Below, in pieces: positions 11,115-22,467 of a DNA stretch of 64,000 nucleotides. The stretch comes from Coptis chinensis (lineage: Eukaryota > Streptophyta > Magnoliopsida > Ranunculales > Ranunculaceae): NCBI GenBank assembly GCA_015680905.1, contig CM027380.1, positions 38,804,001-38,868,000 on the forward strand, written 5' to 3'. Every line of letters starts with the position of its first letter. Position 1 is the first letter of the stretch. The notes below the pieces were generated by a model. It worked only from the letters and a program-made list of their open reading frames with translations. It ran no database searches and had not been told where the DNA came from. Position numbers and translations under genes: made by a program.

Positions 11115-11373
11115 GCACTTTTAGCAGGACCCCAAAACTATCCTAACATGCACAAACGGTGCAATGTATGCTCAAGAAATTGAAATTCATTTTTGCAAGT
11201 ATGGAGTTTTGAAAACTTTGCTTTGGTCTATAATTTACAATTCCCTGTTCAGGGGTATAATTGGGAGCGAGACTAGGATGGCTCTACTAGACGTCTCAGA
11301 AGAGTAAGCAGTTACTTTACCAAGTTGTCTGCTACCAAGAATCTCACTCACGATGAATCTGGGGGAGGGGAGT

Positions 11374-14300
11374 GACGAACCAAGGAGGTTTCTCCAGTTA
11401 GATCTCTTAGATCTCTTCATATCTATAGCTTTAATCATGTCCATGCAGAACCAAGGAGGTTTCTCCAGTTTGTTGACTGCGTTCACAGCTCTCAATAGGT
11501 CAGACTCAACCTCCACTTCCTTGTAGCCTTCTGTTATACATCTGTGTAAGCATATGTCGATTGCTTTGATTTCTCGAAATAGCACAGACGCCAAACCTCC
11601 ACTGCCACTGAACCCCGCTAGCACCTGTCCCTCTTTGTTTCTTATTACCCCGCCTTGTCCTACTCCATTACTACTCACTGCTCCATCGGTATTGGCTTTC
11701 ACTCGATTATCATTTGGAGCCCTCCACACACATTCTATTTGCCTTTGTGTCTTATATCTAGGGTCAATGTTAAGTCTCTGAAAAAGATTCCTAACTCTTG
11801 CCGAATCATTGACTTCTTGTCTTAAGACTTGCAAATAGTTCCTTGTATCCCTTATCATTTTCTCATAAAGGTTTTGCGCTGTCTTGGCTACATGCTGGAA
11901 TCTACGTTCGTTCCTTTCCTTCCATAAGTATGCAACTGATGCGCAGAAAAAAAACCTTGTACATACCTTCCAGCTCTTCCTCTTTGCATATGCGAAGTAT
12001 CGACGACCACTATTTGTTTGCTGTTTTGTTATCAGTGATAATGCCGAGAAGGCGCTTGACTCTAGATATGACTTCCTTGGAATACGAACATTCAAAGAAC
12101 AAGTGTCCTGAGAATTCTCGACTATTGTTGCATAAGCAGCAAGCTGAAGTTTGGAGAATTTTCCTTTCCACAAGTTTGTCCTGTGTAGGAAGACTTTGAG
12201 AGAACGGCTGCCATGTAGAGAAAGAGTGTCTAGGTAGAACCCACTTGCCCCAAACCAGCTTTTGCCATTTTTTCTTTTCCTTCTCTGGTGAATGGGCCTG
12301 ATACACACTGTGTGAAGTAAACTGCCCACTCGGATGCGGCGTCCACACTATCTGATCTTGTGCGAGATGTCTGTTGATGTCCACCTCTTGAATAACCTCC
12401 TTTAAGGTTTGTGACTGCATCAGTCCACTCCCCATCAGAAATGATAACACTAACCTTTGCGTCCAGCGGAAAATCCCATTCTGCCATTGCTTCAGCGTCT
12501 TCGAACAGAGGTGATCTTGAGCACCAAATGTCATGCCATAACAACGTTTCTTCCCCTTTTGCAATGGAGTATTTGATAAATTTCTTGGCAGTGGTTCTAT
12601 TGTTCAAAATACTTCGCCACGTCCAAGAACAGTCTCTTGGTATTTTCATAGTCCAAAAGTAGTTGGTTTTGATGTGTTGTTTCCAAATCCAATCTACCCA
12701 GATGGTGTCTTCTTTAGAGACTAATTTGAAAATCAGCCCACAATGTGCACCCACATTCCATCTATGAACATTCATAACTCCCAGCCCACCTTCTTCCTCT
12801 GTTTGGCAAACTGTGCTCCAGCTCGCCTGGTGCAACCCTTTTCTATTATTTGTGCCAATCCAAAGGAATTTTGCACAAATACTTTCCACTTGCTCGAGTA
12901 CTGTCATGGGAAGAATGAAGGTTCTTGCCCAATATGTGTGAAAAGACAACAGAATGGACTTTATTACCTGTAATCTACCTGTATGAGACAATAATCTTGA
13001 TTTCCAGTAGGTAATCTTGTGGGTGACCTTCTCGACCAAAGGTTGACATTCCTTGATACCCAATCGAGCAAAGATGAGAGGAAGTCCTAGATATTTCACT
13101 GGAGGTTTGATCAAGTCAACCTCTAAAATGTTGGCCAGAGCACTCGCCTCTTGATCATTTAGTCCTCCCACAAGAAGAGTTATCTTGTGCTTGTTGATCT
13201 GTAACCCAGTTGCACTTCCGAAAATTTCTAGACATTCTTTCATGGCTTGTATGGATGAAATCTCTCCCTTGCAAAACATAAGAACATCATCAGCGAAGGC
13301 AAGATGAGATAGCTTCACCTTCTTGCATTTGGAATGATACTGAATAAGTCGATTGTTGAGTTTTTCCTTAATCACACAACTGAGAATCTCCATTACGAGG
13401 ACAAATAAATATGGAGATAAGGGATCTCCTTGTCTGACTCCTCTGCCTCCAATAAAATATCCTTATGGCGCATCATTAATCATGACAGAATAGGAAGGGG
13501 ATGAAATGCACATGTCAATCCACTGACACATATTATCTGGAAATCCAAAGGTCCTAATCATTGCCTTGATAGACTCCCAAGTGACCATATCATATGCCTT
13601 CCGGATGTCCAACTTAATGGCACATCTAGGTGTGTCGTGATTCCTGTCATATCCTCGGAGCAGCTCATGAGAAAGCAGAATATTGTCCTGAATGGATCTG
13701 CCAGGAATGAAAGCTGATTGATTAGTCTGAACTAAATCATCAATAACTAGCTTAATTCTATTTGTAATAACCTTAGAAATACATTTGTAAATGGTATTAC
13801 ACAAGGCTATAGGCCTAAAGTCTTCAACTTTTGTGGGGTTGGTGACTTTAGGAATAAGACATAAGAAAGTGGCATTAATTCCTCTAGGGAATTTACAAAA
13901 TTTGAAAGCATTAAGAATAGCTAGAGAGAAATCATGACCAACTACATCCCAAGATTTCTTAAGAAATTGGGGTGAACCCATCCGCCCCCTCGAGTCTGTA
14001 TTTTCTTTCATCTCAAAGAGAGCATTTTTTACTTCATCCACTGTAACCTCCACTTCCATGATAGACTTCATGTGATCAGAGATGGTATTTCGGACTTGCA
14101 ACTGGTTGAAGAAGTATTCTCTGCTTATCTCCTCTGCCTCAGTGCCCAGCATAGCAGTGTAGTACTCGTTGATAGTTTTGGTCACGTCTGCTTGTCCTAT
14201 GATAGCATTCCCTTGAGAATTCTGGAGAGCCCATATCCTTGTTCTGGCCTTCTTTTCTTCTAAGGATTTAAAGAAGAAAGTTGTACATTTATCACCTTCT

Positions 14301-15376
14301 AACATCCATTCACTATCTTGCTTGCTTTTGATTTCAGAGATTTCAATACCTGCCAGTTCACCATACCTCTGCAGTGTTTCATGTTCCTTCTGTCCTAGGT
14401 AAGGGTCCAATGGCTTTGATTGGAGATGCCTCTAAATGTCATATAGTTCCTCTCTGGCCTATTGAACTCTTCCATGGATATTTGAGAAATTATTCCTTGC
14501 CCACGGCTTTATCCTCTCCTTCAGAATCTTAAGTTTTTGCATTATAACATACATAGGGTTGGAGAAAATAGGACTCAGCCACACTTCTTTAAGAATGGAA
14601 TGAAACTGTGGCTGTTCAAGCCATGAATTCTTGAATCTAAAAGGTGTCGCCTTCCTCTCCGAATCATACCAAAAGAGGAGAATAGGCGAGTGGTCAGAAA
14701 CACCATGGGGCAGAAATTCTGCCTTGGAATTTGCAAACCCATCTTCCCAGAGACTATTAACCATACATCGGTCAATTTTGGTCATGATTCTGCCTTTGCC
14801 CTTCACCTTGTTATTCCATGTGTAAAAAAACCCATTGAATCTCAGATCGAATAGTTATGTTTTGAGCAGACATTCAACAAAGTCCTCCGCTTCTCTTGGG
14901 TGCATTGGACTCCCACCCATTCTTTCTTCTGCTTTGGTGATGTTGTTAAAATCTCCTGTTGTACACCAAGGCAAGTTCACTGAACTTTTAATGGTAATTA
15001 AGTCTCTCCATAAATGCTACCTGAGATTTTTGGTGTTTCTGGCATACACTGCAGTTAAAAGGAACTCTTCGTTAGTAGGTTTGAATCTCCCCTTGCAGTG
15101 AATGTACTGATCAGATTCTGATATCTTATTAATTTCCATCAGGTAAGGATCCCAGCATATCCAAATACGGCCAGAAGGATCTTTATTGTAGTTATTCATA
15201 TGCTCCCAAAAGGGACAACACGTGTTTCTGATGAGATCATATTTATCTTGCCTGACTTTGGTTTCAAGCAAACAAAAAACACTAAGTTTTTTCTCTACTC
15301 TGACCTTATTTATTTCTCTCGCTTTCACAAACTCATTTGCACCTCTCACATTCCAGAAGCACATAGATGTCATCAT
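11374..15376 (-). pseudogene. LINE ORF2: endonuclease, reverse transcriptase, RNase H (broken)
   Basis: The order of domains is that of plant L1 ORF2. Endonuclease: CFWNVRGANE and LLETKVRQ (15376-15017), then a C-terminal SDHSPI region (14806-14459). Reverse transcriptase: FRPIALCNTIYKCISKVI, QSAFIPGRSIQDNILL, IKLDIRKAYDMV (14410-13463), then the catalytic FADD near 13286-13297 in the next piece. A zf-RVT-like stretch with W-P-G-FT and paired Cys is at 12564-12010. A plant RNase H with VKANTDGAV, the GGVIRN region and EVESD lies in 12329-11235. In-frame stops are at 15017-15019 (TAG), 14459-14461 (TAG) and 13463-13465 (TAA). Frame changes lie near 12400 and 12050. The last residues run past the LINE into B1. 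Confidence 0.88.
11377..11470 (-). repeat. 23-bp direct repeat at the LINE 3' junction
   Basis: The same 23 bases (beginning GAACCAAGGAGG on the plus strand) occur at 11377-11399 and 11448-11470, 71 bases apart, the outer copy ending at the LINE/B1 junction. In protein terms the end of RNase H is partly repeated. This looks like templated filler or a short duplication formed when the junction was made. Confidence 0.8.
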
Positions 15377-15561
15377 CGATGATTCCAGTTTTTGGAGCCT
15401 TTAGGTCTGCCCCTACTCTTCTTGCCAGTATTGTTACTCCTTGAGTTCGATTCCTTCTGTTTACTAACATCAGGTCCTCTCCTTCCACATATTTTCCCCG
15501 ATCTTGTTGTAACACCAGTTGATATTTCTACAGTCGGTGTACCAGGTTCAGCCATTATCAC
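15373..15561 (-). pseudogene. LINE basic AT-hook-like segment between ORF1 and endonuclease
   Basis: A 62-codon frame ends in a basic run with KKSRGRPKGSKN, matching the AT-hook core G-R-P. As I recall, such segments lie at the front of ORF2 (or the end of ORF1) in many plant L1 elements. It is in a different frame from the endonuclease start at 15376, so a frame change or an overlapping start would be needed to make it part of ORF2. The role is probably nucleic-acid binding, but this is inferred only from the motif. Confidence 0.5.
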
Positions 15562-15641
15562 TTCATCAGTATGAACACAATCGTGAAAATGCTCAGTCTC
15601 GACTTCCGAGATATCCGAGTCCTCAATGTCATGTACATCTG

Positions 15642-16934
15642 TTAGGAGATGGTATCTTCCTGATTCCAGATTGTATTATTACCATCTTCTAATTCCATGA
15701 CCGAATAGAGAGGTTCCTCGTGATTTGCTTCCTGACTTTGATCTTCTCTATCCCTTCTATTTTCCTGATGACCAGCATACACAATCATAGAGGAATCCAT
15801 GGTGCCAGACCCCAGAATTGCAACACTCACTTCCAAAGCATTCTGAGCAGCCTCCACTTGCTCTGCCTGAGTTTCCCCAGCCTGTGTCTTCCTATAGCTT
15901 GTTTCAGGTACTGAGCTATTAGTGGCTGATGTCGTCCTTGGTCTCCACTCTTGTGCTCTCTTGTTTCTCTTTAATCTCCTTTTTTGGCTCCTCGACATTA
16001 TGTTCCTATCCACCTGAAAATCCTGCTCTTCTGGTTCTTTGCCTCTATCATGTGTCTTGTTTACATTCTCTGTAGTAGTTTGCGGCATTGAGTCATTTCC
16101 CTTTGCTGCATTCCTACATTCAGCAACTAAGTGCCCTACACACTTGCAATGGTTACAAAACTTAGGAATCGATCCAAATTGGATTTTCTGCCAGAATTCA
16201 ATCCCTAGTTCAGGCAATTCCACAAATATTTGGTCCGGGATTGGAGAGGCTAAGTCGATATCAACCAAAACGCTGGCATAGTATCCATTCGTTCGTTCCA
16301 GTGAGTTCAGGTCAACTCGAATCGGGTAGCCAAGACCTCGTCCCATACTCATGAGTATTTCCACTTCCCAGTACTCAAACGGCAATCCTGGAAACTTAAC
16401 CAAAACAAACGCAGATGTTTGTCGATGAGTTTCGATATTAAAGTTTGGTGTCCATTTAGTGAATCTGACCAGTTGACCCTGCAAATACCAAGGACCACCA
16501 AAGAAAATTCTATTATAGTCTTCCTCATTAGAGAATCTAAACAAAACATATCCTTTCCCCAAAGGTGAAATCTTGAAGGTTGTAGACAATCCCCAATCAG
16601 TGCTGACTGCTGATCTGATGGTGTCTAGGTTCAGATATTTAGCTTCCAGCCTAGTGATTAATGCAAACTTACAAGCTTCTATGCCTTTTTCTACCGCAGC
16701 TCGGGGGATTTTAATTGCCGATTTATCTCCTTTGTGCATTGGATGTGGAAGACTTGAGATGTCCACAGTTTGTTTCATCCTACCTCGAGCTATATCAGCA
16801 TACGAGTCCCTGGTGGACGAAACACTGTTTCTGAGCTCTCCTTGTCTTGATGTTTCCACTCCACCAACATCTAAAGACCTTGTAAACCTTACTTGATGTC
16901 GGTCACTATTGAATCCAAATGGAACCGATGTCAT
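15642..16934 (-). CDS. LINE ORF1 protein (DUF4283-like domain plus CCHC knuckle)
   Basis: An intact 430-residue ORF. Residues about 75-165 match the DUF4283 type found in plant LINE ORF1 proteins: a FALITRLEAKYLNLDTIR region, GKGYVLFRFSNEEDY, and a GPWYLQGQLVRFTKW strand. A zinc knuckle follows, C260-x2-C263-x4-H268-x4-C273. A very basic stretch near 315-335 (SRSQKRRLKRNKRAQEW) and an acidic C-terminus complete it. Such proteins bind the LINE RNA to form a ribonucleoprotein. The start is the first ATG, about 350 bases from the LINE 5' end. The intact ORF beside a decayed ORF2 suggests either relatively recent insertion or chance. Confidence 0.85.
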   Translation of the reverse strand: MTSVPFGFNSDRHQVRFTRSLDVGGVETSRQGELRNSVSSTRDSYADIARGRMKQTVDISSLPHPMHKGDKSAIKIPRAAVEKGIEACKFALITRLEAKYLNLDTIRSAVSTDWGLSTTFKISPLGKGYVLFRFSNEEDYNRIFFGGPWYLQGQLVRFTKWTPNFNIETHRQTSAFVLVKFPGLPFEYWEVEILMSMGRGLGYPIRVDLNSLERTNGYYASVLVDIDLASPIPDQIFVELPELGIEFWQKIQFGSIPKFCNHCKCVGHLVAECRNAAKGNDSMPQTTTENVNKTHDRGKEPEEQDFQVDRNIMSRSQKRRLKRNKRAQEWRPRTTSATNSSVPETSYRKTQAGETQAEQVEAAQNALEVSVAILGSGTMDSSMIVYAGHQENRRDREDQSQEANHEEPLYSVMELEDGNNTIWNQEDTIS

Positions 16935-16970
16935 CGTACTCAGAAGGAACTGATTTCAAAAGGGAAACTT

Positions 16971-17093
16971 GTTTTTGCCAACTGCGAACTCCCACTGTAT
17001 CCAGTGGAAGATTTTACCAGCAGAAGAAAGAGAATATGAGAAAGGTGTTTGCTTCCACCGTTGAACTCTCACTGTAGGCAGTGAAGAATTTTA
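16971..17093 (-). repeat. Two diverged tandem units in the LINE 5' UTR
   Basis: The stretches 16971-17016 and 17047-17093 align as direct repeats with a period near 76 (CTCCCACTGTATCCAGTGG against CTCTCACTGTAGGCAGTGA). Tandem 5' UTR units in some LINEs carry the internal promoter; whether these do is unknown. Confidence 0.55.
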
Positions 17094-17284
17094 ACAAAAG
17101 TGGGAAAAAAAATGCGCTAGAATAAGATAAGAAAACTTGGAGAAGGGTTTCGTTTACTATACTCGGTAAGAAATAAGGGTACAGGATCAGGGAGCCACTT
17201 ACGTAATCTCGCTACCTGTCTCTCCTAAAGCTGTCCCCATTTTCAAAACCTCCTATTCAAAATAAACACCTTACTAGTCTCTCT

Positions 17285-17869
17285 AACTATATCTTTCTTA
17301 AGAGCTAAGTCTTGTTTTATGTAAAGGAGGAGACTAGATCCACAATTTCGTGCATGGGCTGAGGTCTCATGTTTTAGGCCGGAAAATCGAGCCCAAAGCC
17401 CAATTTCTTTAGTCCACATAGCCCATTTCAGCTGGCTTTGACTTCAGCAGACTTTTCATCCACTTTTGCTCCTCTTATTGGGTCAAAGCTTGGACCATTG
17501 AAAAGCACTTTCCGAGCCGGTTGTTTTGAAGTAAGGTAGGCCCAAATCCGAGGCCTGAGTCCAAAGATATGGTCTTCGGAAGTTCTGCTGACTTGTGCAC
17601 TGTTTCTGCCCGTGTTGACTTTTCAACTTTTGACCGGGCTTCATAAAGGCTTTGTCTTCTTGAATCTTGGCCTTTATCACAGAACTTCTTAGCAACCAAC
17701 CCTTTGCTCCTTTATATCGCCAAAGTGGCACATTTCTGCACATAATTGAGTTCCATGCCTGAAATACATAAAAGCACGTAATTAGCATTAACTCTTATTT
17801 ATTACTCGCATAATTGGTCTAAAAGTAGTATTATTAAGGGGTTAAAACTACAGTTTTGGGCTCTTATCA
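17285..17869 (-). repeat. Element Y 5' LTR (start part)
   Basis: Minus-strand Athila LTR starting TGATAAGAGCCC at its right end. It shares the Y-specific stretch CTTAAGAAAGATATAGTT with the LTR at 1-832. It stops at the LINE 5' end. It is flanked on the right by ATGGT (plus strand ACCAT). Confidence 0.85.
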
Positions 17870-17874
17870 ACCAT
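17870..17874 (-). other. Target-site duplication ATGGT, left side of Y
   Basis: Partner of the duplication at 833-837. It sits immediately before the Y LTR start and at the same point of the integrase coding sequence of X. Confidence 0.85.
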
Positions 17875-18233
17875 AATGGGATTTAAGGGCATCATATTAC
17901 GTTTGGTGATTCACCCCAGTTGTTGGCAACGAACACACGTCTTGCAATGCACTTGGGCATTTTTAAAAATGGTAGTCCCCAATAAAACCCACATTGAATA
18001 ACTTTAGCTGCTGTTTTTATACCACTAAAATGGCCACCACACTCTTTGTCATGGCAGAATGATAAAACCTCATTATACTCCCACTGGGGAATACAATGAC
18101 GAATAATCTGATCCGCACAATACTTAAAAAGGTAGGGCTCATCCCAGTAGTATAGCTTAACTCTGGCCAAGAACTTCTTACGTTCATTTCTTGACCAAAC
18201 ATCAGGAATAATATCATAAGCTAAATAATTCAC
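17875..18233 (-). pseudogene. pol: Element X integrase N-terminal H2C2 zinc finger (fossil)
   Basis: This shows the typical gypsy integrase N-terminus: YLFKYCADQIIRHCIP, then a CHDKECGGHFSGIKTAAKV region with the GGHF...TAAKV.Q.GFYW signature. Its coding sequence stops at the ATGGT duplication where Y was inserted; the catalytic core lies at 840 on the plus strand. Confidence 0.8.
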
Positions 18234-18245
18234 AATGTCAGCATA

Positions 18246-19480
18246 TCATGGTGTAGAAAAAATAGCATAGAGATGCTCATCAGGAAAAGAGTCAGGTATG
18301 GACTCAGAATTACTATCACTGTCATTTGTTAGTCTAGATAAGTGGTCGACAACTACATTTTGGACCCCTCTTTTATCCTTAATTTCTAAGATGAACTCTT
18401 GCAGGAGAAGAATCCATCGGATCAATCTCTGTTTAGCATCCTTTTTTGCGAGAAGGTACCGAAGGGATGCATGGTCCGTGTAAACTAAAGTCTTAGTACC
18501 AACCAAATAAGGACGAAACTTATCTAAAGCATAAACCACAGCTAAAAATTCTTTTTCCGTAGTTGTATAATTTCTTTACGCATCATTTAAAGTTTTACTA
18601 GCATAGTAAATAATAGTGGACTTAACATCTAGTTTCTGTCCTAACACAACACTAACAGCATAATCACTAACATTACATATAAGTTCAAAAGGTTTAGACC
18701 AATCAGGAGGCTGTATAATCGGTGCAGATGTTAAAGTGGCTTTTAAAGTTTCAAAAGCCTATTTGTAGTTATAATTAAAATCAAAGATGGCATCTTTTAA
18801 AAGCAGATTAGTTAAAAGCCTAGCTATTTTTGAAAAATCCTTGATAAATTGCCTATGAAAACCTGCATGGCCTAGAAAGGCTCTAATGTCACGGACAGTC
18901 CGTGGTATAGGTAGAGACGCTATCTTATCTAATTTGGCCTTATCTACTTCGATGCCATCACTAGATACAATATGACCTAGCACTATTCCTTTTTTAACCA
19001 TGAAATGATATTTTTCCTAATTTAAAACTAGACTCTTCTCTTCACACCTGTCAATACCTTAGACAAGTTAGACAGATAGTCACTGAAAGAGTCTCCGTAG
19101 ATAGAAAAATCATCCATGAAAACTTCCATGAAGCGCTCTACCATGTTACTAAAGATATGAAGTATACACCGCTGGAAGGTACCAGGAGCATTACAAAGGC
19201 AAAAAGGCATTCGCTTATAGGCATATGTTCTAAAAGGACATATGAAGGTAGTCTTTTCTTGGTCATCAATATCGATAATAATCTGAAAATAGCTAGATTA
19301 GCCATCTTAAAAACAATAATAAGCATGATCAGCTAGACGTTCGAGCATCTGATCTATAAAGGGTAAAGGAAAATGATCCTTTCTTGTCATGCCATTTAAA
19401 CGTCTGTAATCAATACAGATCCTCCATTTCATAGGAACACATGTGGAAACATATTCACCATTAACATTACGCACAATGGT
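18246..19480 (-). pseudogene. pol: Element X reverse transcriptase and RNase H (fossil)
   Basis: RT copies element RNA to DNA; RNase H removes the RNA. Visible are MPFCLCNAPGTFQRC, the catalytic region VFMDDFSIYG, a GHIVSSDGIEVDKAKLDKI stretch with FLGHAGFHRQFIKDFSKIA, and then RNase H ([40 protein letters not shown]). All are standard Ty3/gypsy motifs in the usual order. The first RT motif (MKWRICIDYRRLN) is in the preceding open frame. Broken. Confidence 0.85.
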
Positions 19481-21106
19481 AACCCCCGATTTCTTATGAA
19501 CTACATGAATGGGACTTACCCATTCGCTATCGGAAATGGGATATATGATACCTACATCGAGTAACCATAAGAGTTCTTCCCTGACCACCTCTTTCATGGT
19601 AAGGTTCAAGCAACGTTGAGGTTCGCGAGAAGTCTTTGCATTATCCTCCAAATGGATATGATGTGTGCATACATTAGGGTCAATCCCTTTAATGTCGTCT
19701 AGGGACCAACCAATAGCAGAACGATGTTCCCTAATCACCCTAATCAAACGTGCCTCTTCATCAGCAGACAACAGAGAAGATTTAATTACCGGATAACTAC
19801 CATCCAGATTAAGTTGAATATACTTCAACTCAGAAGGAAGAGGTTTAAGCATAGGGGTGGGAGGAATGTCGATCAAGGCTTCTAGAGGTTCCTCATCGTG
19901 AATAGTGAAGACTTGTTTAGGTAGAAGACCATCAAACTCGGTAGATGGAGCTACAGAAGGATCTAAGATAGGTGTAAACTCGAAAAGGGCGTTGACTTCC
20001 TCTATGTAGGAGTCATCGTCAAAATTTGAACTTCCAAAAGAAAGGAATTTATGCATCTGATTTTCTGGAAACGTGTTGTTGAAATAATCTTGAGCTAAGC
20101 TCTCGATCATGCTAACCTCCCTATCTATGGACAAATCTAGTAACTGTTTCATCATTTTAAAAACATTTACCTCAACAGAAAGATGGCCAAAAGACATGGA
20201 CATCGAACTATCACGACAGTTTATAAGCGCATTGGTAGTTGCCAAGAAAGGATGCCCTAAGATGATAGGAACAGAGTCGTTAGCGACTTCTCTATCGAGG
20301 ATAACGAAATCAGTCGAATAGTAGAAATCCTGAACCTTAACAAGCACGTTTTCAACAACACCCTTAGGATACTTAATAGATCGATCAGCTATTTGTAACA
20401 TCATTTTAGTAGGTTGCATCTCATGTAGACTTATTTGTTTATATAAATAATAAGGGAGTAGGTTAACACTCGCCCCCAGGTCTATTAAAGTAGTTGTTGT
20501 GTGAGTATCCCCTAAGGTACATTGTACAATAGGACGACTATGGTCCTTGTACTTAACGATTCCATTATGTTCGGATAAAGTTGGAAACTGTTCAGTTAAA
20601 AAGACGTCTTTAGGAATATTTGTTTTACGCCTAGTAGTGCACAACTCTTTGAGAAACTTAGCATGGTGTGGTAACTTTTTAATAGCTTCAAGAAAAGGCA
20701 AGTTTATCGTTAGATTTTTAAAAACTTCCCTAATCTCACCAAAATTCGTATCCTTGGTTAACATGGCTAATCTCTGGAGAAACAGTGGTTTCTCTCTATA
20801 TTTAGCATATGGATCAACAAGATATTTAACCTTGGCCTTTTGTTTCTTAGGTTGTGGTTTAACCGGTACCTCTACATGGGTAGGATCTTCAGTTTCTATT
20901 TCGGCATCTAGTAAGTTTTCATTTGTTATGACTACTGGTGGTGTAACAACGGGCACATTTACGGTGTTATCAACCACATTGCCAGAATGGAGAGTGGTGA
21001 TAGCATTTAACTCACCTACATTTCCATTTTCATTACTAGTATGAACGGTTACCTCAAAGGCTGTGTTTGGTGTTTTAGGATTAGGTATAGCTTGAACTGG
21101 AAACAC
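19307..21106 (-). pseudogene. pol: Element X gag tail, protease and start of RT (599-codon open frame)
   Basis: The longest open frame in the window. After a Pro/Lys-rich linker it has a YREKPLFLQRLAM region, then an aspartic protease with the catalytic motif D209-L-G-A-S, the following VNLLPYYLYKQ, and later a VPIILGHPFLAT strand. A long acidic linker follows (residues about 330-470). The frame ends in RT motif 1, which starts with RICIDYRRLN and PLPFIDQMLERL. Pol would be made as a polyprotein with gag and cut by this protease. It is an open part of a broken gene. The antisense frame at 20547-21044 is a shadow. Confidence 0.87.
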
Positions 21107-21109
21107 ACC

Positions 21110-22467
21110 TTTTGGTTATACTTTCTCTTAGGCTAACTGTTGTAAGGAATGTTGGATGGACTATAACATCTGTTGTTGGGTTTGCATGAATGCGTCGAAA
21201 CGATCCGGTTGTGGAGGAGTGGTTGTTACAGGTGGTGTGATAGGAACTATCTCACGTTGATTATTAACAGGTGGGTTATGATAGTTATTATTAACCAGAA
21301 CGATACCTCTATTAGCATTATAATTATTATTGTTATAATTATTATAATTACTATGCCCTTGTCATGGTGGAGCTTGGTTGTAATTGTTTGCTGGCTTAAC
21401 ATTTTGATTATTATACCCTGGAGGTATAATTTGTTGATTATTTCTCCAACTGAAGTTGGAATTTTTTTCTCCATGGGGCATTAGGAATAGAATAGCTATT
21501 AATGGAGCAAACATTATCTGGTTGTGATGATAATTGTTCATATGCAAAAGGGCAATAGGAGTCGGGATGCTCAGGGCTCAAACTGAAATTACATGGAATA
21601 GAATTGACATTCATGACAGGGGTAGGCTTTTGTTGAACAAAAATAGCTTCTACCTTTTTAGTGAGGGATTCAATTAGAGTTTTAAGCTCAGAATCTGATT
21701 TAACCTCAAACATACTAGCAGCCTTAACTGTTGAAGAAGAACTAGCGGAGCGGGGGATATCATCACTACCCCCAAGTTATTATTACGCTTTGTTTGATCT
21801 TCTAAAAACCTATAAGCCTCTGAGGCTCCTTACTGAGGAAACTACCCACATTCATTATATCAAGAACCTCTTCATGATGGTGTAAAAGCCCCTTGAAAAA
21901 GGAACGAACTAATGTGTCTTCCGCACGGTTATGATATGGAAACTCTATAAGAAGATCAGTGAAACGATTCCAGGCCTCTAAAAAGGATTCATGAGGATTC
22001 TGGCAGAAAAAATGAATCTTGTAAAGCATTTCATCTATCTTTAGTGGTGGGTAAAATTGTTTCATAAACAATTGAACAAGTTTGGCCCATGAGTCCACAG
22101 AATTAGGCGCTTGGGCAATTAACCAAGATGTCGCCTTATCAGCTAGGGTGAAAGGAAACACCCTCAGTTTAATTTGTTCGGCGCCTACCATAGGATGATG
22201 GAATGTGGTAAGAACTTGTTTAATCTTACGCATATGCTGATAAGGCTTCTCATGGTCTAACCCATGAAAAACTGGTAACAAATTAAATATATTCGGGGGG
22301 ATTCGGAAATCCCAAACTGGGTCTGCAAGAATGATGCAAGACTTAGGGCTATCGTTCAGGGCTTTGTAAAAGTCAGAGAGAGGAGTCTGTCTTTCTTCAG
22401 CCATTAATTTAGGTGTAGTGTGTGGTATACTAGGTAGGTGTGTGCGTTGACGTTCACGATAGATCAC
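21110..22467 (-). pseudogene. gag: Element X gag (fossil)
   Basis: The 221-codon frame at 22467-21802 has the Athila-type gag core: FRIPPNIFNLLPVFHGL, then KPYQHMRKIKQVLTTFHHP, IKLRVFPFTLADKATSWL, and SFLEAWNRFTDLL with FFKGLLHHHEEVLDIM. Downstream (21713-21438) is a degenerate knuckle with SPEHPDSYC, then an Asn/Gln/Tyr-rich stretch. Gag would form the particle that packages the RNA. Broken. The two relatives are in A (31790-33408) and, more distant, in B1/B2. Confidence 0.85.

Larger units (their letters stand above)
8630..11373 (-). mobile_element. Element B1, 5' part: leader end, gag and downstream spacer (inverted)
   Basis: Minus-strand sequence closely matching B2 (44700-46782), from the leader through gag to the point CACAGACCAAC. 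X is inserted at exactly that CCAAC. The continuation of B1 (CCAACCCCTAGAAC...) is at 24402-24721 and 35064-40286 on the plus strand, so this piece is inverted relative to the rest of its own element. At 11373/11374 the leader gives way abruptly to the LINE. Between the X junction and about 9490 there is no gene, only spacer shared with C (about 51270-52090). Confidence 0.85.
11374..17284 (-). mobile_element. L1-type LINE, about 5.9 kb
   Basis: Non-LTR retrotransposon on the minus strand: 5' UTR about 350 bp, ORF1 intact, ORF2 with endonuclease, RT, Cys-rich (zf-RVT-like) and RNase H regions. The 3' side has no poly(A) and no 3' UTR: the RNase H frame runs straight into B1 leader at 11373. 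The 5' side meets the Y LTR at 17284/17285. The two flanks are different elements and no target duplication is visible, so at least one end is a rearrangement junction. ORF2 has three in-frame stops and two or three frame changes. Confidence 0.9.

Noticed and set aside
12010-12199. Plus-strand frames at 11554-12199 and 12411-12973 as host genes
   Set aside because: They are antisense to the LINE ORF2 zf-RVT, RNase H and RT regions.
20547-21044. 165-codon plus-strand frame
   Set aside because: Antisense shadow of the gag-protease frame of element X; no recognisable domain.
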